Below are positions 32,193-39,239 of a DNA stretch of 39,239 nt, in pieces; position 1 is the first letter of the stretch; every line of letters starts with the position of its first letter. The position numbers and the translations under genes were made by a program. The stretch is from Blautia sp. (GTDB lineage: Bacteria > Bacillota > Clostridia > Lachnospirales > Lachnospiraceae): assembly GCA_022770365.1 (NCBI GenBank), contig JALEHU010000125.1, positions 1 through 39,239 of the forward strand, given 5' to 3'. The notes under the pieces were generated by a model, which saw nothing but the letters and a program-made list of their open reading frames with translations, did not search any database and was not told the DNA's origin.

Positions 32193-33677
32193 TTATGCAT
32201 CCGATCTGGAATACCCATTTTTCATCTGATTGCTCAGTTCATACAGAACTTTGTCCAGAGTATCGGATGTTTCTTCTTTCAGCATATCCGCGATTTTCTG
32301 ATTTGCCTCTGTTCTAAGCTGTCTGCGTTTTTGTTCATCCGATTCTTTTGCAAGAAGGGCATCGTAACGATTGATCAGTTCATGTCCCCTTGACATTACA
32401 CGCTCCTGGTAGCGTTCGATATGGAAAACAGAGGTTCTGTAGGAAGCATCCGCCATAGCTGCGATCAGGCGGCTGCACCAGTAGAAATTATCTGTGGAAA
32501 CCGTTCCTGTAGTATTGGAAAGGTACTCCGGTGTTACGTCCACATCTGCATAGAAAGGCGCCAGAACATTGAACGCATTGGATGCATAGGCTATCCACTC
32601 AACAGCGCTGCAGTCCGGTGTATGGTCCGGGCGCATCTGGATCACGGAAAGGAAATCATTCCGGTTGATTCCAATGGAACGATATGCCCCGCGCATGGAT
32701 GCTTCTCCATATGCTGCATAGGGATCATATGGTGTTCCCTGATAGTGGGAAGAAAGCACATATTTCACATCCTCAACGGTCACTTTTTTCTCCGGAACCA
32801 TGCACCATGGAAGATCGTCGGAGCATGGAGTAAATTCCGCATCAGGACCGTCCCAGACCTTTGTACGCGGGTTCAGACAACGCAGCATATACCATGCACG
32901 CGGAGTATTATACACATGATCCGCGTCATCGTGGCTTCCAAAAACATCGCGGGGATTGATGCTTCCGTCCATGGATACATTCAGGTGATTTTTTTCAATA
33001 AATTCACGCATATCAGGAGAGCACATGTATTCTTTCTGCTCTGTCAGCGCATCCACCAGATTAAACTGATCCAGTCCAAGCTGATTCGGCATCACTACAT
33101 AAACATCATCCGGGACACGGCGTGCAATCCAGTGATGTCCTCCTATCGTCTCCAGCCACCAGATCTCATCTTTATCCTGGAATGCGATACCGTTCATTTC
33201 GTATGTACCGTACTGCTCCAGAAGGCTTCCCAGACGCTGTACGCCTTCCCGCGCGCTGTAGATATAGGGAAGGACAAGATATACAATATCCTCTTCACCG
33301 ATACCGCCCGGAATTTCTTCCTTTCCGTCTTTTGCCGGGTGATAAACCACCAGCGGGTCAGCTCCAAGTACACGGGGATTGGAAGTGATGGTTTCCGTTG
33401 CTGTCATAGCTACATGCGCTTCGTTCACACCGCTGGCTGCCCAGATTCCTTCGCCCTCTACTGCATTGGGCATTGCCGTGCAGCGCATGGGATTTTCCGG
33501 AAGAGTGATCTCCACATGAGAAAGAACAGATTTATAAACTTTCGGCTGTTCCTCGGGATGAACGATCACAAATTTCTTCGCGGTGAAACGTCCGGATGGC
33601 GAATCGTCATTTCGTGCGATCATTGTAGATCCGTCGTAACTCGCCTTTTTTCCAACAAGTATTGTAGTACAAGCCAT
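32193..33677 (-). CDS. pepD: C69-family dipeptidase
   Basis: A 494-residue Ntn-hydrolase of peptidase family C69. The N-terminus MACTTILVGKKASYDGSTMI holds the nucleophile Cys3, exposed after removal of the first residues. Conserved downstream stretches are IARNDDS, GVNEAHVAMTATETI, WWLETIGGHHW and VYVVMPNQLG. Length matches the PepD family. It hydrolyses dipeptides in the cytoplasm. AAAGGAGATATG precedes the ATG. It has its own promoter and terminator and no functional tie to its neighbours. Confidence 0.95.
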   Translation of the reverse strand: MACTTILVGKKASYDGSTMIARNDDSPSGRFTAKKFVIVHPEEQPKVYKSVLSHVEITLPENPMRCTAMPNAVEGEGIWAASGVNEAHVAMTATETITSNPRVLGADPLVVYHPAKDGKEEIPGGIGEEDIVYLVLPYIYSAREGVQRLGSLLEQYGTYEMNGIAFQDKDEIWWLETIGGHHWIARRVPDDVYVVMPNQLGLDQFNLVDALTEQKEYMCSPDMREFIEKNHLNVSMDGSINPRDVFGSHDDADHVYNTPRAWYMLRCLNPRTKVWDGPDAEFTPCSDDLPWCMVPEKKVTVEDVKYVLSSHYQGTPYDPYAAYGEASMRGAYRSIGINRNDFLSVIQMRPDHTPDCSAVEWIAYASNAFNVLAPFYADVDVTPEYLSNTTGTVSTDNFYWCSRLIAAMADASYRTSVFHIERYQERVMSRGHELINRYDALLAKESDEQKRRQLRTEANQKIADMLKEETSDTLDKVLYELSNQMKNGYSRSDA

Positions 33678-33727
33678 TTTTCATATCTCCTTTATCATTT
33701 GTCGGCATTGATGTCTGCTGTATGTAT

Positions 33728-33756
33728 AACATAACACAATTTCCAGGACGTTTCAA
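33728..33756 (-). promoter_or_regulatory. Promoter of the dipeptidase gene
   Basis: On the minus strand -35 TTGAAA (33751-33756) and -10 TATGTT (33728-33733) are 17 bp apart, about 50 bp before the dipeptidase ATG. The match is good (5/6 and 4/6), which supports independent transcription from the upstream sugar operon. Confidence 0.6.
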
Positions 33757-33770
33757 ATGAATACCCGCTG

Positions 33771-35555
33771 TCACGATATATTAGTTTTCTCAATTGCTTC
33801 TTTAATTCTTTGGTTTACCATTTTTCTGACATTAACAACATAATCTTCCTGATGCGGATAATGATCAAAAGTCAGCTGTCCATATACCTTTTCATCCAGA
33901 CATGCAATAGCCTCATTACGATTTGTAAGTTTTTCCAGAAGTTTTAATGCACGATAGTCCGAAAACGCTTCATTCATTATCATTATTCGAATCGATTCTT
34001 CGGGAGTACCATTTTCTCCCGGATATACAAGAAATGGATCACCCGCCGGGAATGCACCATCAGCATCCGTTATCTGATACGGATCAATTGCATATAAAGA
34101 ATATTGGCTATTATAAAAATTAAATCCCCAATGTAAAAATCCATCTATTCTGTGCCGGTAAATCATATCTCCAAGTATTCTGGTTCTGGATCCCGGCATA
34201 GCTATAAAACGATTGGATACATTTAAGTTTTGTACCGTGCAGTAATATACCCATAATATCTCCGGTCTTTTCTCATCTGTAAGAAAATCCTTAATATGAT
34301 CTGAAGAACAAACCGGCTCATCGATCAAATGTTTTTCGTAGAACTCATAGTTTGAAATGGCATCAATAAGATGGTAGTCTTTCAGATAATCAATTACCTG
34401 TTCTTTTGCTGACATGTAGGTTCCAATCTGATCTTTAGAAGGTTCATCAGATATATGAAAATACACTCTGTCCTGAATACCGAGTTTATGTATTTCTTTA
34501 TTCAATGCTTTTAAAAATTGTGATAAAAAATTAACATATTCTTTTCCGCAGGCTTCCGTATTCCAACCGAATATCTGTTTTATTTCGTTTTCAACAACAG
34601 CCATTATCTTCGGTGCAGATCTGGCTCCCCATTGTGTAAAGAGATGACTCATCTCAAAGTATTTGATCCCACATTTTTCACCAAGAGCAACCCAATATTC
34701 AAATTTATCAAAGCCAAACTCATAATCACTTTCGGGGGTAACTTTGTTATCCTTCAAATACACATCAACTAATTGAACTGTTAACCTTTCTCCACCAATT
34801 GCTGTATCTAATGGCGGTGTAAAGAGCGGTGTGTATATCATATTACAGCTTCTTTTCACAGCTGTCGTGATAAATTTTTCAATTATTCTCCAGTGTTCAT
34901 CACTAAAAACAGGAACTTTGTAATATTGTGCCAGACAATCACAATGAAGCCATTCCGTATGTGGAATATCCAATTCAGGCAATTCATAATCTAATATTTC
35001 CAATCTTACTGCTGCAGTTTTTTTGAACACTTCCTCACTATTCACTGTCGTATTATTTCTTAATACAAATGAAATCTCATATATACCTGCAGCTGCATCT
35101 TTTGGAATATTAAAATCAATCCATAGAGATCTCCATTGATCAGATACCACCGGAAATCCCATGGAATCCATCTCTCGCAGCAGATCCGGATAAACTCCCG
35201 GTTCTGTTATAAGATAATCATCATCATATTCCGCATGATTCGTATACTGACATGGAACTAATAATACTTTACGTATCGAAATGTCTTTAATAGAGAATAG
35301 ATTCTGAGCATCTTTCACAGAACAGCTTTCAATTGTTGTTTCTGAAATATCTCCATAGATTTTATTTTTTCCCTCCCAAAAATAGGCAATCTGGAATGAA
35401 ACTGTTTCTCCCTTCAATGCCACCAGAGTGTTCTCGCATTCTTCCGGTTCCTTTTTAGGAAATACTTTATCCAAAGAAGAGACTATCTTACAGTTCAGGT
35501 TTGTATCTATCTGTCTTTCATTAATGTTTTCATGTTGCTCATTCCATTTTTTCAT
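33771..35555 (-). CDS. GH123-like glycoside hydrolase (DUF4091)
   Basis: A 594-residue protein with a beta-sandwich-like N-terminal part (about 20-190) and a TIM-barrel catalytic domain of the DUF4091/GH123 type (about 200-520). The family's Asp-Glu pair is D370-E371 in RVYFHISDEPSKDQ; other family-like stretches are YTPLFTPPLDT, HWGFNFYNSQY and MIMNEAFSDYRALKLLE. GH123 enzymes are beta-N-acetylgalactosaminidases using substrate-assisted catalysis. No signal peptide, so it acts in the cytoplasm on sugars brought in by the adjacent ABC importer. It is the last gene of that operon, 95 bp after the second permease. The exact sugar (GalNAc-containing glycan) is inference. Confidence 0.85.
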   Translation of the reverse strand: MKKWNEQHENINERQIDTNLNCKIVSSLDKVFPKKEPEECENTLVALKGETVSFQIAYFWEGKNKIYGDISETTIESCSVKDAQNLFSIKDISIRKVLLVPCQYTNHAEYDDDYLITEPGVYPDLLREMDSMGFPVVSDQWRSLWIDFNIPKDAAAGIYEISFVLRNNTTVNSEEVFKKTAAVRLEILDYELPELDIPHTEWLHCDCLAQYYKVPVFSDEHWRIIEKFITTAVKRSCNMIYTPLFTPPLDTAIGGERLTVQLVDVYLKDNKVTPESDYEFGFDKFEYWVALGEKCGIKYFEMSHLFTQWGARSAPKIMAVVENEIKQIFGWNTEACGKEYVNFLSQFLKALNKEIHKLGIQDRVYFHISDEPSKDQIGTYMSAKEQVIDYLKDYHLIDAISNYEFYEKHLIDEPVCSSDHIKDFLTDEKRPEILWVYYCTVQNLNVSNRFIAMPGSRTRILGDMIYRHRIDGFLHWGFNFYNSQYSLYAIDPYQITDADGAFPAGDPFLVYPGENGTPEESIRIMIMNEAFSDYRALKLLEKLTNRNEAIACLDEKVYGQLTFDHYPHQEDYVVNVRKMVNQRIKEAIEKTNIS

Positions 35556-35650
35556 TTCAAATCTCCATCTATCTTCTATTTTTCATTGATTTTTACTTTT
35601 AATTTATGCAGTCTCAGAAACCTTCCAAGACTGCATATAAAATTGATAAA

Positions 35651-36481
35651 TTACCCTTTTATTCCACTTAACGCAATACCCTCAACAAATTGTTTTTGAA
35701 GAATCGCGTACAGAATAAACGGGAAGATAAATGAAACAGTTGCTCCCGCCAGAATCAATCCATAGTTTGTCTGATACTGTGTTTTCAGCAATGACAATGC
35801 AACTGTCAATGTATACATATTCGAATCCGTTGTTGAAATCAACGGCCACATAAAATCATTCCATGCGGTTACAAACGTAAATACCACCAATGATATAAGT
35901 ACAGGTTTAATTAATGGAATTACAATTCTGAAGAATATCCTGTATTCCGGACATCCGTCGACTTTAGCAGCCTCCAGCAATTCATCCGGCACACTGCTCA
36001 TAAACTGCCTGATCAAAAACACTCCAAACGCATTGATAATCAAAACAATCAGAGCAAAATAGGTATTTAATAGATTTAATTTATTCATAATGATAAATAC
36101 GGGAATCATCGTAACCTGTCCCGGAATCATAAGGGTAATTAAATATATTCTGAATACTATTTCTTTGCCCGGAAAATTCTTTTTTTCGAATCCATATGCA
36201 GCCATTGATGCTATTAAACAGTTAAAAAAGCAGGCACAGGCAACAACTATCAAACTATTAAGCAAGGAACGCAGGAACCCGCTCTTTGTAAATACATAAG
36301 TAAAATTGCTGAAATCTGTAAAATCTACATCATTCAAATGAATTGCCAGCGTTGTAGACTTTGTAAATGACATTACAACCATATAGATAAATGGAAAAAT
36401 ACATAATACAGCAAATAAACAAATGATGATGAGGCCTAATACAGAAGGCAGGTTCCATTTTTTTTCACTTTTCGTCTTCAT
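35651..36481 (-). CDS. ABC sugar transporter permease, MalG/UgpE type
   Basis: A 276-residue permease with about six membrane segments and the EAA loop LLEAAKVDGCPEYRIFFRIVIPLIKP, typical of the carbohydrate CUT1 family. It pairs with the permease encoded just upstream (1-bp gap). The ATG at 36481 follows AAGGAGGAACGCTGAT. No ATPase gene is in the operon, so a shared MsmK-type ATPase elsewhere probably energises it. Confidence 0.93.
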   Translation of the reverse strand: MKTKSEKKWNLPSVLGLIIICLFAVLCIFPFIYMVVMSFTKSTTLAIHLNDVDFTDFSNFTYVFTKSGFLRSLLNSLIVVACACFFNCLIASMAAYGFEKKNFPGKEIVFRIYLITLMIPGQVTMIPVFIIMNKLNLLNTYFALIVLIINAFGVFLIRQFMSSVPDELLEAAKVDGCPEYRIFFRIVIPLIKPVLISLVVFTFVTAWNDFMWPLISTTDSNMYTLTVALSLLKTQYQTNYGLILAGATVSFIFPFILYAILQKQFVEGIALSGIKG

Positions 36482-36482
36482 A

Positions 36483-37358
36483 TCAGCGTTCCTCCTTGAA
36501 TACTTTATCCTCGATCGCATTTATTACAACAACTACTATCAAAAGAAACATTGCCTGAGCACATGCATAGCCCATACGATGCTGTTTAAATGCAGCATTA
36601 TAGATACTCATTACCAGAGTTACCGTCGATTTTCCCGGTCCTCCGCCAGTCATCAGATATGACAGATCAAACACCTGGAATGACCAGATAATTCCCAATG
36701 TAACAACAAGATATGTGATCGGTTTCAACATCGGGAACGTAATCTTCCAGAATTGCTGCCACGATGTTGCCCCATCAACTGCAGAAGCTTCGTATACCTC
36801 TCTGGATATCCCCATAATTCCAGCATAATAAATAACCAAAAAATAACCAACGTTTTTCCAAACCGCTACAATACATATACTGATCAATGCCGTATTGGTG
36901 TCTCCCAGCCAGTTCACTGCCGGAATGTGAAAAATTCCCAAAAAAGAATTAAGCAAACCGTTATCGGCACCATAAATAATCCTCCAGATCGTACCTGCTG
37001 TTACTGCTGATGCAATTACCGGAATAAACATGACACTTTTCAAAAAGCCACCCGTTTTCATATCTGACATTTTTTTTGCCAGAAAAGCAGCAAATACAAG
37101 AGACAATATCGTTTGTAAAGGTACCGTTACCAATACATAAATCAGCGTATTCTTCAGCGAAGCAACAAAATAGGCATCCTGAAACATTTTCTGATAATTT
37201 GAAAAACCACAAATTGACGGAGCTTTCATTACATTATAATCGGTGAAACTAAAATAGACCGACATCACTATCGGAATCAGACAAAAAATCATAAGTAAAA
37301 TAAAACTCGGTAAAACATAAAGAATACCTTCAACAGTTTCTCTTCTTTTTTTAGTCAT
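36483..37358 (-). CDS. ABC sugar transporter permease, MalF/UgpA type
   Basis: A 291-residue CUT1-family permease with about six membrane segments; the EAA loop is YEASAVDGATSWQQFWKITFPMLKP. The N-terminus MTKKRRETVEGILYVLPSF is typical. It forms a heterodimer with the next gene's product. It is separated from the binding-protein gene by a hairpin, so the permeases are likely made at a lower level. Ribosome site AAAGGGAGACGGGAAA. Confidence 0.93.
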   Translation of the reverse strand: MTKKRRETVEGILYVLPSFILLMIFCLIPIVMSVYFSFTDYNVMKAPSICGFSNYQKMFQDAYFVASLKNTLIYVLVTVPLQTILSLVFAAFLAKKMSDMKTGGFLKSVMFIPVIASAVTAGTIWRIIYGADNGLLNSFLGIFHIPAVNWLGDTNTALISICIVAVWKNVGYFLVIYYAGIMGISREVYEASAVDGATSWQQFWKITFPMLKPITYLVVTLGIIWSFQVFDLSYLMTGGGPGKSTVTLVMSIYNAAFKQHRMGYACAQAMFLLIVVVVINAIEDKVFKEER

Positions 37359-37400
37359 TTTCCCGTCTCCCTTTCCGTAAATATAGACGTTATATATAAA

Positions 37401-37439
37401 GACCAGACTTCTCCACTATTATTTCTGGAGAAGCTGGTC
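37401..37439 (-). terminator. Hairpin between binding-protein and permease genes
   Basis: GGAGAAG/CTTCTCC and CTGGTC/GACCAG form a stem of about 13 bp (37401-37414 with 37427-37439, one bulge) followed on the minus strand by TTTATATATA. It is probably a partial terminator or 3' stabiliser that raises binding-protein message over permease message, a common layout in sugar ABC operons. Confidence 0.65.
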
Positions 37440-37481
37440 CATATATGGTTGTTCAGGCATTAATCAAACATTGCATCTGCT

Positions 37482-38711
37482 TTAGAATTTCAGATTATCG
37501 TTATAATATGCAGTCGTATCTGTTAAAACATCTGCAGGTTCCATTTCTCCAAGCATCATAGACTGGAGATTTTTAAACAAATAATCATAAAGAGATGCAG
37601 CCGCCTGGAAAACCGGCAAGGAAACAAAATTATCTGCATATTCTGTAAAAAGATTCTCAAATCTTGCATCGCCGACATAAGTATCATCTGCAGTTATAGG
37701 AGGCTGCTGAGAAACCTTTGTATGGAACTGCGACATAACATCTGCACTTGTAATATGTTTCATCAGGTCTGCTGCCAACTCTTTATTTTCGCATGATTCA
37801 AACAATACCAAACTATCTGCGGCAACAAATGTTTTTGCGCAGGCACTTCCCTGTACCACAGCAACAAAGTCCCAATTAATATTATCTACTGATATAATAT
37901 TAGAGGATGGTGCATAGATCATAGCAACTTCTCCGTTTCTAAATGGTTCAATAGAATCATCGCAGGAAGTGCATGTTTCTGAAAGATATCCTTCATTGTA
38001 AAGGTTTTTAAGAAACTCAACAGTCTGAATACCTGCTTCCGAATCGATCGTCAGGTTTCCTTCCTCATCAACAATCTCACCGCCATTGCCCCAGAAGAAA
38101 GGCCAGAAAATTCCACCCATAACTCCATAGTGTGAATTGCCCCAATCCTGAAGGAATGGTGTATAGTCTGTTTTTTCTTTAATTGCCTGACATGCAGCAA
38201 GGAATTCTTCAGTCGTTGCAGGCACAGCATCAATACCTGCTTCGGAAAGAATATCCATGTTGGCAACAAGAATACGAGGATTTCCAACAACAACCGGTAA
38301 TCCATACTGTCCGCCCATATGATTACCCAGACTATAATATAAATAGTTTTGTTTCTCTTCCTCTGTGAAATATTCATCTATATCTACAAGCTGTTCATTA
38401 TCGATATAATCATAGAACATTTCTGCATACATATATCCAATATCAGGCCCATTATTAGAATTCGCACCCGAAAGATATTTTTCTTCATAGTTATCCCAAG
38501 GTATAATCTCAACATTTACCTCACAATTGTTTTCTTCCTCCCAGGGTGCAATTACCTCTTCCCAAAACTCGACATCTGTCACTTCACCATCAGATGATGC
38601 AAATGTCGGAAACCAAAAGTTTAAAGTTTCTTTCGCATCAGCACTGACCGGAACAGCACTTATGAGCATTGTTGCTGTCAAAGCAACTGCAAACAATTTC
38701 TTACATTTCAC
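37482..38711 (-). CDS. Extracellular sugar-binding protein, family 1
   Basis: A 409-residue solute-binding protein. A signal peptide (MKCKKLFAVALTATMLISAV) has a likely cleavage after PVSA; there is no lipobox Cys. The mature part has family-1 features: LNFWFPTFASSDGEV, WEEENNCEVNVEIIPWDNYEEK, NNGPDIGYM, QYGLPVVVGNPRILVANMD and NGEVAMIYAPSS. It binds a sugar or oligosaccharide outside the cell and hands it to the two permeases. The start is a GTG at 38711 after AAGGAGG. Lack of a lipid anchor is unusual for a Gram-positive binding protein. The neighbouring GH123-like enzyme hints at a GalNAc-containing ligand. Confidence 0.93.
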   Translation of the reverse strand: MKCKKLFAVALTATMLISAVPVSADAKETLNFWFPTFASSDGEVTDVEFWEEVIAPWEEENNCEVNVEIIPWDNYEEKYLSGANSNNGPDIGYMYAEMFYDYIDNEQLVDIDEYFTEEEKQNYLYYSLGNHMGGQYGLPVVVGNPRILVANMDILSEAGIDAVPATTEEFLAACQAIKEKTDYTPFLQDWGNSHYGVMGGIFWPFFWGNGGEIVDEEGNLTIDSEAGIQTVEFLKNLYNEGYLSETCTSCDDSIEPFRNGEVAMIYAPSSNIISVDNINWDFVAVVQGSACAKTFVAADSLVLFESCENKELAADLMKHITSADVMSQFHTKVSQQPPITADDTYVGDARFENLFTEYADNFVSLPVFQAAASLYDYLFKNLQSMMLGEMEPADVLTDTTAYYNDNLKF

Positions 38712-38775
38712 TGAATTATTCCTCCTTAATTATAACTTTTTCATATTATTACATTCCGTGCACGAATATAATCCA

Positions 38776-38792
38776 TTAGTGAGATTCACTAA
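38776..38792. promoter_or_regulatory. Palindromic operator near the sugar operon start site
   Basis: TTAGTGA-GAT-TCACTAA is a perfect 7-bp inverted repeat with a 3-bp centre. It lies just downstream of the proposed -10, where a repressor would block transcription. The size and symmetry suit a dimeric regulator; which one is unknown. Confidence 0.65.
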
Positions 38793-38802
38793 ATTTATAA
38801 TT

Positions 38803-38831
38803 AATTTATCCAATTTTTGTTGCAGACACAA
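38803..38831 (-). promoter_or_regulatory. Candidate promoter of the sugar ABC operon
   Basis: On the minus strand TTGTGT (38826-38831) and TAAATT (38803-38808) are 17 bp apart, about 95 bp before the GTG start. Each box matches 4/6. The palindrome at 38776-38792 covers the expected start of transcription, which supports the placement. Confidence 0.45.
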
Positions 38832-38859
38832 TAACCATTCAATAGATTACCTTGTATTC

Positions 38860-38887
38860 TTGTATCAATTTCCCGGATATGATACAA
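38860..38887. promoter_or_regulatory. Inverted repeat upstream of the sugar promoter
   Basis: TTGTATCA and TGATACAA (8-bp perfect arms, 12-bp spacer) lie about 30 bp upstream of the -35 box; a further TGATACA half-site follows at 38888-38894. The placement suits an activator or a second regulator site. Confidence 0.55.
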
Positions 38888-38922
38888 TGATACAGGTACA
38901 ACATTTTTTTTGCAAGCACTTT

Positions 38923-38986
38923 TTGGAGAAAATTGAAAAATATTTTTGGAGAATGTTGCATCTCCAAATTGGAGAAAGTTGCAAAG
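38923..38986. repeat. Three 23-bp direct repeats upstream of the sugar operon
   Basis: TTGGAGAA(A/T)(A/G)TTG starts at 38923, 38946 and 38969, a strict 23-bp period. The last two copies also share the TTGCA that follows. They lie between the terminator-like hairpin of the upstream gene and the inverted repeat, so they look like iterated binding sites for a regulator. Together with the sites above they fill the 330-bp gap 38712-39041; no gene is seen in it. Confidence 0.7.
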
Positions 38987-38989
38987 CCT

Positions 38990-39012
38990 GGCCGGCAGCT
39001 ACCCTGCCAGCC
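38990..39012 (-). terminator. Hairpin after the right-edge gene
   Basis: GGCTGGCAG and CTGCCGGCC form a 9-bp GC-rich stem (one wobble) on the minus strand, 30 bp after the stop of the partial gene. Only a short CTTTGC follows, so termination may be incomplete. Confidence 0.4.
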
Positions 39013-39041
39013 GCATGGCCATTGCAGACAGTATTTAATTG

Positions 39042-39239
39042 TTACAGCGTGAGGCACGAAAAAGGAAGTTCCGAATTTTCATCCTCATGCGCATGTTTCC
39101 TGAAATAGCGGAACTCTTCGTCCAACTTTTTGTAATGAACAAAGTCATGAAAGTATCTTAAATCTTCTTCTGCGCACCGGTGTTCCTCTATAAGATCAAG
39201 AAGATAATCATTCATCTCCATATAGCGCTCGTGAAGATT
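39042..39239 (-). CDS. C-terminal fragment of an unidentified protein
   Basis: The minus strand is open from the window edge to a TAA at 39042, giving 65 residues. They are charged and helical (RYMEMNDYLLDLIEEHR, then CAEEDLRYFHDFVHYKKLDE) and end ELPFSCLTL. The start lies outside the window. Codon use and the hairpin after the stop suggest a real gene. It could be a regulator of the adjacent sugar operon, but there is too little to assign a family. Confidence 0.6.
   Translation of the reverse strand, partial: NLHERYMEMNDYLLDLIEEHRCAEEDLRYFHDFVHYKKLDEEFRYFRKHAHEDENSELPFSCLTL

Noticed and set aside
32421..33734. Open plus-strand frame of 437 codons opposite the dipeptidase
   Set aside because: The C69 dipeptidase on the minus strand is unmistakable and the plus frame has no domain features.

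Overview
The window looks like chromosomal DNA of a low-to-middle GC gut-type Firmicute, most likely Lachnospiraceae (the Blautia/Ruminococcus/Dorea neighbourhood). I infer this from purine-rich Shine-Dalgarno sites before nearly every gene, frequent GTG/TTG starts, and the type of Pst operon, C69 dipeptidase and ABC-sugar genes. No tRNA, rRNA, transposase, integrase or CRISPR array is visible.

Layout. (1) 170-1307, plus strand: an RlmI-like RNA methyltransferase and a 61-residue protein with nine cysteines, ending in a shared convergent terminator. (2) 1400-7285, minus strand: pstS-pstC-pstA-pstB-phoU and a PhoR-like sensor kinase. PstS has its two halves in swapped order (a circular permutation), no response regulator is linked, and a long hairpin separates pstS from pstC. 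(3) 7515-8276: an orphan DeoR-type regulator. (4) 8431-31982, minus strand: about 25 tightly packed genes reading as one 23.5-kb operon. (5) 32193-33677: a C69 dipeptidase with its own promoter and terminator. (6) 33771-38711: an ABC sugar importer (binding protein, two permeases) with a GH123-like hexosaminidase, preceded by operator-like repeats. (7) The right edge cuts through an unidentified gene.

The large operon is the main find. It encodes a complete-looking ubiquitin-type conjugation set: a YukD/ubiquitin-like protein without a C-terminal diglycine, an E2 with the HxN...C active-site spacing, a ThiF-type E1 with an extra zinc ribbon, two JAMM/JAB proteases, and a zinc-binding membrane protein resembling half a RING finger. 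Around these sit a transglutaminase-fold protein, an HExxH metalloprotease with a Gly-rich tail, a sugar-transfer-type ATP-grasp protein, a radical SAM protein beside a Gly-rich protein, an active AAA+ ATPase with an apparent degenerate paralogue, two long coiled-coil proteins of similar layout, a soluble VirD4/TraG-like ATPase with an apparently dead relative, and five or more small or anchored membrane proteins. No phage, plasmid, relaxase or WXG100 genes accompany it.

My working model is a membrane-associated machine in which a ubiquitin-like tag is processed by JABs, activated by E1, passed to E2 and used on local substrates, while AAA+ and VirD4/FtsK-type motors remodel or move them. The assignments of the E1, E2, JAB, AAA+, VirD4, transglutaminase and radical SAM families are strong. 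The joint function is inference. Bacterial E1-E2-Ubl-JAB operons are known, and some (Bil, Bub) act against phage, but I do not recognise this component list as a characterised system.
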